Shown here in pieces: positions 1 to 6,976 of a DNA stretch of 57,170 nt. Numbering within the stretch: position 1 is the stretch's first letter; the number at the start of each line of letters is the position of its first letter. The notes below the pieces were generated by a model that was not told where the DNA came from, did no database searches, and worked only from the letters and a program-made list of their open reading frames with translations. The stretch is from Anaerococcus pacaensis 9403502 (GTDB lineage: Bacteria; Bacillota; Clostridia; Tissierellales; Peptoniphilaceae), in NCBI GenBank assembly GCA_000308255.3, contig HG326664.1, positions 66,712 to 123,881 of the forward strand, given 5' to 3'. The translations under genes and the position numbers were made by a program.

Positions 1-8
1 CCCCTTTT

Positions 9-37
9 TTTATACACTTTAATAAACTTTTGTACAA
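9..37 (-). promoter_or_regulatory. Possible outward promoter at left edge
   Basis: On the minus strand a TTGTAC -35 box (32-37) and a TATAAA -10 box (9-14) are separated by 17 bases. The promoter would fire out of the window and overlaps the U-tract of the tRNA-Lys terminator, so the next minus-strand gene may start just beyond position 1. A GGGG run at 1-4 (read on the minus strand) could belong to its ribosome-binding site. This rests on boxes only. Confidence 0.4.
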
Positions 38-60
38 AAAAACTGCGGTAATTCCGCAGT
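35..60 (-). terminator. Intrinsic terminator of tRNA-Lys
   Basis: A 7-bp perfect GC-rich stem (42-48 with 54-60, five-base loop) is followed on the minus strand by a run of seven U. It begins five bases downstream of the tRNA 3' end. Confidence 0.85.
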
Positions 61-65
61 TAATG

Positions 66-141
66 TGGTACACCATCAGGGGTTCGAACCCTGGACACCC
101 TGATTAAGAGTCAGGTGCTCTACCAACTGAGCTAATGGTGC
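66..141 (-). tRNA. tRNA-Lys (anticodon CTT)
   Basis: Read on the minus strand, this 76-base segment folds as a complete cloverleaf: acceptor stem starting GCACCAT, D-arm AGCTCAGTTGGTAGAGC, anticodon stem CCTGA/TCAGG with loop CTCTTAA (anticodon CTT, reading the Lys codon AAG), T-arm with GTTCGAACC, and an encoded CCA end (66-68). The first acceptor pair is G-U rather than G-C, slightly unusual. It is a single-gene unit: its own promoter lies upstream and an intrinsic terminator directly downstream. Confidence 0.95.
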
Positions 142-160
142 AAAAAATAAGTACTTATAT

Positions 161-189
161 AGTATATGCCTCCATTAGCTTTTTGTCAA
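161..189 (-). promoter_or_regulatory. Strong promoter of tRNA-Lys
   Basis: Minus strand: perfect TTGACA -35 (184-189), 17-base spacer, TATACT -10 (161-166). Transcription would start near 154, about 13 bases before the mature tRNA. The -35 box abuts the stop codon of the upstream lipoprotein gene (190-192), so the tRNA does not depend on readthrough. Confidence 0.8.
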
Positions 190-1074
190 CTAATTTATAG
201 ACCAAATTTTAGCGATTTGATTTGATATCTGATCATAAGTCCAAAGTCTCTCTGAATTTCTGAGGCTGTTTGGATCATTGATTAAAAATTTCCCATCCTC
301 ATATGAATCGATTACGAATATATGGCCATATAAGGTAAAGTAGCCTCTATTAATAGAAACAAGAAGAGGACCTTTTTCAAGAGCCTTAATCATTTCTTCT
401 TCATTTATATTTACATCACTGATATTGTAATCATATTTCTTAGCCCCATCAGTAAAAAAAGACCAACTAATACCATCTTCTACCATATAAGACATAGCAT
501 CTTTGGCTATCTCATCTGGAGTAATAGATGGGTCATCCTTGATTCTAGATAAAATCATGGCAAGAGAAGTAGGGCCACAGCCTGCTATACCTATATTTCT
601 ATAACCTAGCTTATTGTAAGCCCAGCGATTATCCCACTGAATATAATAAGGTGTTCTCCTACCTAAATCAAATGATTGGCCGACAGTTTTTGGAAAATCA
701 GTTATGTCATTGTGCATATTATAGACAAATTCGATAGTATCAGGATCATTGCCAGTTAGATAGGCATCTATATTTGGCAAATCATAATAATTCTCGTACA
801 CCCACTTAGTTTTAGGATCTCTATTAGCATAGACTTCAACATTTTTTATCAGTTCTTCCTTATTGTCCGATTTATAGCTAGGCTCGGTAGATGCGATAGG
901 CAAATCATCATTACCTTCTGCTTTTTTAGGAATAAATGTATCGACAGCTAATTTATTGATGCTAGATATTATATCCAAATTTTCTTCATCAATTAGCCCG
1001 TTGCTTGAATTGCTATTGGTACAAGATGTAAGCAAACTAATGCAAAAAGCTAACATTAAAAATTTCTTTTTCAT
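190..1074 (-). CDS. C39-like papain-fold lipoprotein
   Basis: A 294-residue predicted lipoprotein. The N-terminus is a short hydrophobic signal ending in an LTSC lipobox (lipid-modified Cys18), then a polar linker. The C-terminal half (about 140-294) has the layout of a C39-like cysteine peptidase: QWDNRW with a likely oxyanion-hole Gln146, catalytic Cys166 in AGCGPTS, His251 in YGHIFVI and Asp267 in INDPNS. These proteins are tethered outside the membrane; substrates are generally unknown and could be peptides or cell-wall peptide stems. No good Shine-Dalgarno precedes the ATG. It stands alone, diverging from queT. The fold assignment is solid, the biological role unassigned. Confidence 0.82.
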   Translation of the reverse strand: MKKKFLMLAFCISLLTSCTNSNSSNGLIDEENLDIISSINKLAVDTFIPKKAEGNDDLPIASTEPSYKSDNKEELIKNVEVYANRDPKTKWVYENYYDLPNIDAYLTGNDPDTIEFVYNMHNDITDFPKTVGQSFDLGRRTPYYIQWDNRWAYNKLGYRNIGIAGCGPTSLAMILSRIKDDPSITPDEIAKDAMSYMVEDGISWSFFTDGAKKYDYNISDVNINEEEMIKALEKGPLLVSINRGYFTLYGHIFVIDSYEDGKFLINDPNSLRNSERLWTYDQISNQIAKIWSIN

Positions 1075-1080
1075 ACCAAT

Positions 1081-1108
1081 ATTTTACTAATTTATTTACC
1101 ACCTTCAA
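1081..1108 (-). promoter_or_regulatory. Putative promoter of the C39-like lipoprotein gene
   Basis: Minus strand: TTGAAG (1103-1108), 16-base spacer, TAAAAT (1081-1086). The predicted start point falls at or within a base or two of the ATG at 1074, which would give a leaderless or nearly leaderless mRNA. This agrees with the missing Shine-Dalgarno but is unproven. Confidence 0.4.
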
Positions 1109-1115
1109 TTAAAAT

Positions 1116-1143
1116 TTGTAATATATATTATTTATGATATAAT
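1116..1143 (+). promoter_or_regulatory. queT promoter
   Basis: TTGTAA (1116-1121), 16-base spacer and a perfect TATAAT (1138-1143). Transcription would begin near 1150, exactly at the 5' edge of the riboswitch fold. Confidence 0.7.
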
Positions 1144-1150
1144 CACTTGG

Positions 1151-1186
1151 TAATGTTTCTTGGCACCCATTATAAAAAATATCAAG
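1151..1186 (+). promoter_or_regulatory. PreQ1-I-type riboswitch, translational, upstream of queT
   Basis: The leader folds as the small preQ1 class I aptamer. Stem P1 pairs TAATG (1151-1155) with CATTA (1168-1172). Its loop has the C-rich GGCACC end seen in this class. An A-rich tail (1174-1179) follows, then CAAG (1183-1186) that can pair with CUUG in the loop (1159-1162) to make the H-type pseudoknot P2. CAAG overlaps the start of the AAGGAG Shine-Dalgarno of queT (1184-1189). Ligand binding should therefore hide the ribosome site, as in known translational preQ1-I switches. The downstream gene, a queuosine-precursor transporter, supports the call. It was assigned by eye, without a covariance model. 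Confidence 0.78.
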
Positions 1187-1195
1187 GAGAAAAAA

Positions 1196-1696
1196 ATGAA
1201 TAAGAGAAATGGTTTTACAACCGATACTAACTTTTTAGTTAGATCAGCAGTTATCGCAGCACTTTATGTTGTGTTAACATTAGTCGTTCCAATGCCTCAG
1301 TATGGACCTATACAGTTTAGGTTTTCTGAAATACTAGTGTTATTGGTATTTTATGATAGAAGATATATACCAGGTCTTGTCTTAGGCTGTGCTATAGCGA
1401 ACTTATTTAGCCCTATGGCGTGGTTTGATGTTATATTTGGTACCCTATCAAGCTATATAGCATTTAGACTAATGGAGAGAACAGATAATCTATTTATCGC
1501 TTCCCTATTCCCAGTGCTATTAGTATCAGTACCAGCTATAGGAACATATCTAATATTAGATAACTCTGGTGCATTTATAGCTATGCTATTTTCATTTATG
1601 GCTAGTGAATTTGTGATGGTTAGTATCATTGGTGTTATTATATTTAAAATATTAGAAAAAAATACTGGATTTATGAAATTCATTACTGATTTTTAA
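1196..1696 (+). CDS. queT: QueT family queuosine-precursor ECF transporter S component
   Basis: A 166-residue integral membrane protein with about five or six hydrophobic segments. It carries the QueT hallmark stretch around GPIQFRFSEILVLL and GLVLGCAIANLFSP. QueT is the substrate-binding subunit of an energy-coupling-factor transporter that imports a queuosine precursor (preQ0/preQ1 or queuine) and must share an EcfAAT module encoded elsewhere. The ATG at 1196 was chosen over the TTG at 1160 because AAGGAGA (1184-1190) sits six bases upstream and the TTG lies inside the riboswitch loop. It is a single-gene unit behind a preQ1 riboswitch, so uptake should fall when preQ1 is plentiful. Confidence 0.92.
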   Translation: MNKRNGFTTDTNFLVRSAVIAALYVVLTLVVPMPQYGPIQFRFSEILVLLVFYDRRYIPGLVLGCAIANLFSPMAWFDVIFGTLSSYIAFRLMERTDNLFIASLFPVLLVSVPAIGTYLILDNSGAFIAMLFSFMASEFVMVSIIGVIIFKILEKNTGFMKFITDF

Positions 1697-1725
1697 AAAG
1701 AGCTCCCTCAGCGGGGAGCTCTTTT
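1696..1725. terminator. Bidirectional terminator between queT and csoR
   Basis: A 12-bp perfect stem (1696-1707 with 1714-1725) with a six-base loop has U-runs in both directions. It ends queT on the plus strand and the copA-csoR operon on the minus strand, overlapping both stop codons. Confidence 0.88.
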
Positions 1726-1999
1726 AGCTTGATTTATTTAGTTTATCAATTATACTTTCTATCTCTAAAATCTTTGCATCTAGGTCGTCACTATCATTAT
1801 CTATTGCTTCGTATACGCAATGGTGGAGATGGCCTGATAGGACATCTTTATTTATATTTTTTAGTATCGAGATAGAGGCCATGAGCTGATTAGATATATC
1901 TATACAATACCTATCATCTTCGACCATTTTAATCAAGCCATCGATTTGACCACCAACAGTTTTTAGCTTCCTGATAGTCCTATCTTTATCGGCATGCAT
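1724..1999 (-). CDS. csoR: CsoR family copper-sensing repressor
   Basis: A 91-residue all-helical protein of the CsoR/RcnR family (DUF156). It has the copper-type ligand triad: Cys32 in RYCID, then His57 and Cys61 in GHLHHC with the H-x3-C spacing of Cu(I) CsoR. Apo-CsoR binds operator DNA as a tetramer, and Cu(I) binding releases it. It is the last gene of the copper operon; its ATG overlaps the copA stop by one base (TAATG), so it is probably translationally coupled. A matching operator lies at the copA promoter (4601-4617), implying negative autoregulation induced by copper. Length is normal. Confidence 0.93.
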   Translation of the reverse strand: MHADKDRTIRKLKTVGGQIDGLIKMVEDDRYCIDISNQLMASISILKNINKDVLSGHLHHCVYEAIDNDSDDLDAKILEIESIIDKLNKSS

Positions 2000-2226
2000 T
2001 ATTTATATTCGATTCCTCCGAATTCGTAGCCAGCTTCTGATATAGCTTCTTTGATTTGATCTTCATCAACAGAACCGTGATAGGTTACTTCAGCAGAGTT
2101 TTCTTTTGCACTTACGTTAGCATTATCTACTGGAGCTAAATTTTCTAAAGCTTTTTTTACAGATTTTTCACAGTGTTCACAGCTCATTCCATTTACGTTT
2201 ACTAGTAATTTATTTGCATCTGACAT
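1999..2226 (-). CDS. Possible nested CopZ-like copper chaperone translated from within copA
   Basis: In frame with copA, Met788 (ATG at 2224-2226) is preceded by AAAGGAG, an ideal Shine-Dalgarno eight bases upstream. Starting here gives a 75-residue protein that is exactly one HMA domain with GMSCEHC near its N-terminus, the size and design of CopZ copper chaperones. The internal site lies in the low-complexity linker between ATPase and HMA. Either the domain is made both as a CopA tail and as a free chaperone, or a former separate copZ was fused when a stop codon was lost and its start site is a relic. What is seen is the site and domain boundary; separate translation is inferred. Confidence 0.5.
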   Translation of the reverse strand: MSDANKLLVNVNGMSCEHCEKSVKKALENLAPVDNANVSAKENSAEVTYHGSVDEDQIKEAISEAGYEFGGIEYK

Positions 2227-4587
2227 TTGATTTTCTCCTTTATTTTCGTTTACAAATTCATTTTGATTTGTTTGTATATGTTCTTCTTTGTCTGCCATTT
2301 CGGCGTTAATTTTATCTATTTTATCTTGGTTTTTAAATTCTGGTTTAAATCCTCTTAGCCTTAGTGAGTTGATACATACAAATATTGATGAAATACTCAT
2401 AGCAAAGGCTGCAAACATTGGGTTTAAGGTTATACCAGTAAATGGATATAAAAGCCCTGCTGCAACTGGGATTAGGATTATGTTATAGAAAAATGCCCAG
2501 AATAAGTTTTGCTTGATAGTTTTTATAGTAGCTTTAGATAATTCAATAGAGCTTACAATATCAAGCAGTGAATTTCTCATAAGTACAACATCAGCAGAGT
2601 CTATAGCAACGTCTGTACCATTTCCTATAGCCATACCAATATCACTACGAGCAAGTGCTGGAGCATCGTTTATACCATCACCTACCATTGTTACTTTCTT
2701 ACCCTTTTCTTGGAGTTGTCTTACAACTTTATCCTTATCTTGAGGTAAGACTTCTGCAAATTTCTCATCTATTCCTAGATCTTTCCTAATGGCTTCTGCA
2801 GTTTGTGCATTATCCCCTGTTATCATTGTAACTTCATATCCAAGATTTTTTAGTTCATCTATAGCTATTTTTGAAGTTGCTTTAGGTAAGTCTTTAACAG
2901 CTATAAGACCAATAACTTGATTTTCATCTGCAAAGTACATAGAAGTTTTGCCTTCGTTAGAGTATTTATCAGCCGTATTTTGATAACCATCAAAGTTGAT
3001 ATTTTCTTCTTCCATCAATCTCTTATTACCAGCTATATAAGTTACTCCATCTATGGTTGCTCTGATACCCTTACCAGAAATAGCTTCAAAGTTTTCTATA
3101 CTTACAGCTTCAATATTGTTATCGTTAGCATAGTTTACTATAGCTGTAGATAATGGGTGCTCAGATGATTTTTCAATAGATGATGCTATTTTTAGGAATT
3201 TATTTTCATCCATCTTTGTAGCCACATCTGTAACCACAGGCTTACCTTCTGTTATAGTACCGGTTTTATCCATAAGGATAGTATCTACCTTGTGTAAGTT
3301 TTCAAGAGCTTCGGCGTTTTTAAATAGTAGTCCAAGTTCTGCTGACTTACCAGTTGATACCATGATTGCCATTGGTGTTGCAAGCCCTAGGGCACAAGGG
3401 CATGAGATTACAAGTACTGCAATCATTAGGTTTAGGGCAAACTCAAAATCATAACCCATTAGTCTCCATATCGCAAAAGTAAGGATAGATATAACTATAA
3501 CTGCTGGTACAAATATAGCAGATATTTTATCAGCCATTTGGGCGATAGGAGCTTTAGTTTCATTAGCTTCATTAACTAGGTTAATAATTTGAGCAAGGGT
3601 TGTGTCTTCACCTACATGGGTTGCCTTAAATTTAAATGACCCTTGTTTGTTAATTGTAGCGGATATTACTTCATCACTTACAGTTTTATTAACTGGGATA
3701 GATTCACCTGTAATTGCAGCTTCATCTACTAGTGAGGAACCTTCAATAATTTCCCCGTCTACTGGAATAGAATCTCCAGGTTTGATTAAAATAATATCTC
3801 CACGAGATATATCTGCTACATCAACTACTTTTTCTTTGCCATCGACAATAACTGTAGCTTGCTTTGGCGCAAGGTTAATTAGGTTTTCTAGACTCGCCTT
3901 GGTCCTACCCTTACTTTTTGCTTCAAAATACTTACCCACAGTAATGAGAGTAAGAATCACTGCAGCTGATTCAAAATAGAGGTTGTGCATGTACTTATCT
4001 ACTAGCTCAATTTGACCAAAACTTAGGCCGTGGGCCATTCTCATGATTACAAATATACCATAAAATGTTGCTGCACTTGCTCCTAAGGCTACTAGTGTAT
4101 CCATGTTAGGAGCTCTGTTGATTAAGCCCTTAAAACCATTAATAAAGAACTTTCTATTTACAAACAACACTGGGATTGTAAGTATGAATTGGGTAATGGC
4201 GTTATTTAGGGCACCTTCTCTTCCTGTCAAAAACCAAGGGAGAGGAAGTCCAACCATAGGTCCCATTGCTAGATACAACAAAGGTATCATAAAAATCAAA
4301 GAAACCTTTAGCCTGAATCTTGTATTATCTTCTTCCTTAGCTGAATCATCAGTTGCCGTAGTAGATTTAGATTTTTCTCTATCCTTAGGACTAGCTCCAT
4401 AACCAATTTTTTCTACAGCTTTGACGATATCCTCTTCAGAAATCTTATCGGGATCGTAATCTACACTCATTGATTCACTAATTAGATTGACGTTTACTTC
4501 ATCAACCCCTAGCTTCTCAACAGCTCGAGTTACATTGGCCTGGCAGGCTGAACAGGTCATTCCCGTAACATCAAATCTTTTGTTCAT
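1999..4587 (-). CDS. copA: Copper-exporting P1B-type ATPase CopA with N- and C-terminal HMA domains
   Basis: An 862-residue Cu(I) efflux ATPase. The N-terminal heavy-metal-associated domain (1-68) has MTCSAC with Cys12 and Cys15. Membrane helices begin near 92, and the actuator TGES is at 293-296. The transmembrane metal-site CPC is at 396-398, the phosphorylated Asp440 in DKTGT, and the hinge motif GDGINDAPA follows. After the last helices comes a charged linker, then a second HMA domain with MSCEHC at the extreme C-terminus. A C-terminal HMA is unusual; most CopAs carry them only at the N-terminus. The start has a strong AAGGAGG site (4592-4598). It heads the copA-csoR operon behind a CsoR box. 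Confidence 0.95.
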   Translation of the reverse strand: MNKRFDVTGMTCSACQANVTRAVEKLGVDEVNVNLISESMSVDYDPDKISEEDIVKAVEKIGYGASPKDREKSKSTTATDDSAKEEDNTRFRLKVSLIFMIPLLYLAMGPMVGLPLPWFLTGREGALNNAITQFILTIPVLFVNRKFFINGFKGLINRAPNMDTLVALGASAATFYGIFVIMRMAHGLSFGQIELVDKYMHNLYFESAAVILTLITVGKYFEAKSKGRTKASLENLINLAPKQATVIVDGKEKVVDVADISRGDIILIKPGDSIPVDGEIIEGSSLVDEAAITGESIPVNKTVSDEVISATINKQGSFKFKATHVGEDTTLAQIINLVNEANETKAPIAQMADKISAIFVPAVIVISILTFAIWRLMGYDFEFALNLMIAVLVISCPCALGLATPMAIMVSTGKSAELGLLFKNAEALENLHKVDTILMDKTGTITEGKPVVTDVATKMDENKFLKIASSIEKSSEHPLSTAIVNYANDNNIEAVSIENFEAISGKGIRATIDGVTYIAGNKRLMEEENINFDGYQNTADKYSNEGKTSMYFADENQVIGLIAVKDLPKATSKIAIDELKNLGYEVTMITGDNAQTAEAIRKDLGIDEKFAEVLPQDKDKVVRQLQEKGKKVTMVGDGINDAPALARSDIGMAIGNGTDVAIDSADVVLMRNSLLDIVSSIELSKATIKTIKQNLFWAFFYNIILIPVAAGLLYPFTGITLNPMFAAFAMSISSIFVCINSLRLRGFKPEFKNQDKIDKINAEMADKEEHIQTNQNEFVNENKGENQMSDANKLLVNVNGMSCEHCEKSVKKALENLAPVDNANVSAKENSAEVTYHGSVDEDQIKEAISEAGYEFGGIEYK

Positions 4588-4600
4588 TTTGCCTCCTTAG

Positions 4601-4617
4601 ACACCCCTAGGGGGTGT
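4601..4617. promoter_or_regulatory. CsoR operator (copper box)
   Basis: ACACCCCTAGGGGGTGT is a perfect inverted repeat with 7-bp arms and a three-base centre, matching the GC-rich CsoR box style. It lies at about +1 to +17 of the copA promoter and just upstream of the copA Shine-Dalgarno, so bound CsoR should block initiation. Confidence 0.85.
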
Positions 4618-4624
4618 TAGTTAT

Positions 4625-4653
4625 ATTACACTGCTAGTGAAATACTTTGTCAA
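4625..4653 (-). promoter_or_regulatory. copA-csoR promoter
   Basis: Minus strand: perfect TTGACA (4648-4653), 17-base spacer, TGTAAT (4625-4630). The predicted start is near 4618, immediately before the CsoR box. Confidence 0.82.
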
Positions 4654-4689
4654 GTAAAGGGTAAAAGATAGCCATAGGAGAAATTAAGG

Positions 4690-4959
4690 ATGAAAAGATA
4701 TCACATAATTTTTAAGGGAAGAGTCCAAGGGGTGGGCTTTAGATATACTTCAAAGCGTATTGCTGATAGGTATGGTCTTACAGGAACAGTGAAGAATTTA
4801 TATGATGGGAATGTAGAGTGCTTTATCCAAGGGGAAGAAAAGGATATAGATGAGTTTATTGAAGAGCTAAACAATCAATCCTATATCAGGATAGAGTCTA
4901 TGGATAAGAGCGAAGTTGATATAAAAGATAATGAAAGTTCATATAATATCATAGGCTAA
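4690..4959 (+). CDS. acyP: Acylphosphatase
   Basis: An 89-residue alpha/beta acylphosphatase that hydrolyses carboxyl-phosphate bonds such as in acetyl phosphate or 1,3-bisphosphoglycerate. The signature GRVQGVGFRYT (10-20) holds the phosphate-binding loop and Arg18; the second catalytic residue is Asn36 in VKNL. Size and motifs are complete. AGGAG at 4677-4681 lies about eight bases upstream of the ATG, and AAGG nearer to it. murT begins 14 bases after its stop, so the two are probably cotranscribed. No clear promoter was recognised between the divergent copA promoter and this start. Confidence 0.93.
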   Translation: MKRYHIIFKGRVQGVGFRYTSKRIADRYGLTGTVKNLYDGNVECFIQGEEKDIDEFIEELNNQSYIRIESMDKSEVDIKDNESSYNIIG

Positions 4960-4973
4960 CTATTGGATAATGT

Positions 4974-6326
4974 ATGAATTTAAGATATACTATCCATATG
5001 AGTTTTAAAAATAAATTTTCAAAAGAAGTAGCTAAAATTGTGAGAGCTGGTCTTAGGCTAACTAAACACAATGCTACATCACTGCCAGGTCTAGTGGCAT
5101 ACAAATTAGATAAAAATATACTAAACGAATTAAGTCAAAATACCAAGTTCATTTTTGTGACAGGAACTAATGGTAAAACTATGACCACTCATTTTTTGGT
5201 TAATATCCTAAAGCAAAAATATGATAAAGTTTATACCAATGAATCGGGTTCGAATATGGTTCAAGGTATTATCACAACCTTACTAGATAACCCTGCTAGT
5301 GAAGATACTATTGCAGTTTTAGAGGTAGATGAGGCAAACTTAGTAAGGATAGGACAAAATATCAAAGCTGATTATGTTGTATTTACCAATATTTTCCGTG
5401 ATCAAATGGATAGGTTTGGGGAAATCTATAATATATTTAATAAGATTATGGATGGAATGAAAGTAATGCCAGATGCTAAAATCATAGCAAATGGTGACCT
5501 GCCTATCTTTAACTATGATCAAATGAAAGCTTACGATAGGTCATATTTTGGTATTAGAGATAAGAGTCACGCATCAGATGATTATGATCTAGATCCTGAG
5601 CTAAATTCAGATGGCATACTTTGTCCAAATTGTAAACGAGTTTTAAGATATAGGTTAAATAACTATTCGTCCCTGGGAGATTATTCGTGTCCGACATGCG
5701 ATTTTCATTCGCCAGAGATAACTTATGAAATAGATAGGCTTGAAAAATTAGAAGCAAATTATTCTAGCTTTTATGTGGACGGGGACTATTATGAGGTTAA
5801 TGTTGGCGGCCTATACAATGTATATAACGCCCTTGCTGCCTTATCAGTGGCTAAAGAAGTGGGACTATCATATGGTGAAATATATGAAGGTCTACGAAGT
5901 CAAAAAAATGTATTTGGTAGACAAGAAAATGTAGAGATAGATGGTAAAAATCTCACTATAAACTTAGTAAAAAACCCAACAGGCCTCAACCAAATCATAG
6001 ACCTTATGCTCCTGGAAAAAGATGAGGTAAGTCTTATTTGTTTATTAAACGACAACTACGCTGATGGTACTGATGTCAGCTGGATATATGATGCTTATTA
6101 TGAAAACCTTCATGACTTAGATATAAAGGATCTTTACGTATCTGGTATCCGTAAGAAAGATATGAAAAGAAGGCTTGAAATAGCTGAAATATATGCTGGT
6201 GAGATAGGCGAATTTGATTATGAAACTGAAATAAGGGATATAATCAAAAATGCAAAAACCGATAACATCTACATCTTATCCACCTATACTGCAATGCTTA
6301 GACTAAGGGAGGTATTAGGTTTATGA
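4974..6326 (+). CDS. murT: Lipid II isoglutaminyl synthase, Mur-ligase subunit MurT
   Basis: A 450-residue Mur-ligase homologue. With GatD it amidates the alpha-carboxyl of D-Glu in the stem peptide of lipid II to D-isoglutamine in the cytoplasm, an ATP-dependent step needed for efficient cross-linking in many Gram-positives. The ATP loop is GTNGKTMTTH; a family-specific four-cysteine zinc ribbon follows (CPNC and CPTC pairs, near 221-245). The C-terminal MurT domain carries NDNYADGTDVSWIYD with the catalytic-site Asp. Start uncertain: neither ATG 4974 nor ATG 4998 (Met9) has a good Shine-Dalgarno, and the family N-terminus fits either. It overlaps gatD by four bases. Confidence 0.94.
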   Translation: MNLRYTIHMSFKNKFSKEVAKIVRAGLRLTKHNATSLPGLVAYKLDKNILNELSQNTKFIFVTGTNGKTMTTHFLVNILKQKYDKVYTNESGSNMVQGIITTLLDNPASEDTIAVLEVDEANLVRIGQNIKADYVVFTNIFRDQMDRFGEIYNIFNKIMDGMKVMPDAKIIANGDLPIFNYDQMKAYDRSYFGIRDKSHASDDYDLDPELNSDGILCPNCKRVLRYRLNNYSSLGDYSCPTCDFHSPEITYEIDRLEKLEANYSSFYVDGDYYEVNVGGLYNVYNALAALSVAKEVGLSYGEIYEGLRSQKNVFGRQENVEIDGKNLTINLVKNPTGLNQIIDLMLLEKDEVSLICLLNDNYADGTDVSWIYDAYYENLHDLDIKDLYVSGIRKKDMKRRLEIAEIYAGEIGEFDYETEIRDIIKNAKTDNIYILSTYTAMLRLREVLGL

Positions 6327-6976
6327 GAGTAAATATTTGCCACCTTTATGGGAATTTGTTAAATACCTATGGTGATGTAGGTAATGTGATGGCCTTTGCC
6401 CATGAAGCCCGCAAACGTGGCCATGAGGTCAGTACAGAGATAGTAAGCATTGGCGATGACTTTGATCATACTAGATACAACTTCGTATTTTTTGGCGGTG
6501 GTCAAGACTATGAGCAAAGTGTTGTACAAAAAGATTTGGCTAGGATAAGAGATGAGCTAGTAAAATTTATCGAAAATGATGGGATTTTTCTAGCCATATG
6601 TGGGGGCTATCAACTACTAGGCCAGTACTATTACGATGCTTATAATAATAAAATAGATGGGCTTAAGATTTTTGATCACTATACAGTAAACCAAGAAAAC
6701 AACAGATTTACAGGCAATATAAAAATTAAAGATACTATTACAGGTGAAATCTACGAGGGTTTTGAAAACCACGGTGGTATGACCTATCTAGCAGATGGCC
6801 AAGAACCATTTGCGAGTGTCATAGAAGGAAATGGCAACAATGGATCTGACCAAAGCGAAGGTTTTAGATATAAAAATACCATTGGCACCTATTTACACGG
6901 ACCAATTCTTGCTCGCAACGAAAACTTGTGTGAAGAACTAATAAATCAATTAGAAAGGGGTTCAAATGAAAACTGA
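6323..6976 (+). CDS. gatD: Lipid II isoglutaminyl synthase, glutamine amidotransferase subunit GatD
   Basis: A 217-residue class I (triad-type) glutaminase of the CobQ-like group. It releases ammonia from glutamine for MurT. The nucleophile Cys93 sits in AICGGYQLLG, and the catalytic His192 in GTYLHGP. Its ATG overlaps the murT stop (ATGA), the usual arrangement for an obligate two-subunit enzyme. It is normal in length. The downstream fhs start lies 11 bases inside its 3' end. Not to be confused with the GatCAB amidotransferase genes further on, which are unrelated. Confidence 0.93.
   Translation: MRVNICHLYGNLLNTYGDVGNVMAFAHEARKRGHEVSTEIVSIGDDFDHTRYNFVFFGGGQDYEQSVVQKDLARIRDELVKFIENDGIFLAICGGYQLLGQYYYDAYNNKIDGLKIFDHYTVNQENNRFTGNIKIKDTITGEIYEGFENHGGMTYLADGQEPFASVIEGNGNNGSDQSEGFRYKNTIGTYLHGPILARNENLCEELINQLERGSNEN

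Noticed and set aside
1160..1195. Upstream TTG start for queT
   Set aside because: The TTG lies inside the riboswitch loop, has no Shine-Dalgarno, and adds residues not found in QueT; ATG 1196 has an ideal site.
3602..3979. 125-residue plus-strand frame inside copA
   Set aside because: It lies antisense to conserved CopA motifs, has no ribosome site or recognisable family, and its low-complexity Ser/Ile-rich composition is typical of the reverse strand of AT-rich genes. The other long antisense frames (for example 15958-16335, 17198-17584 and 54509-54907) were dropped for the same reason.
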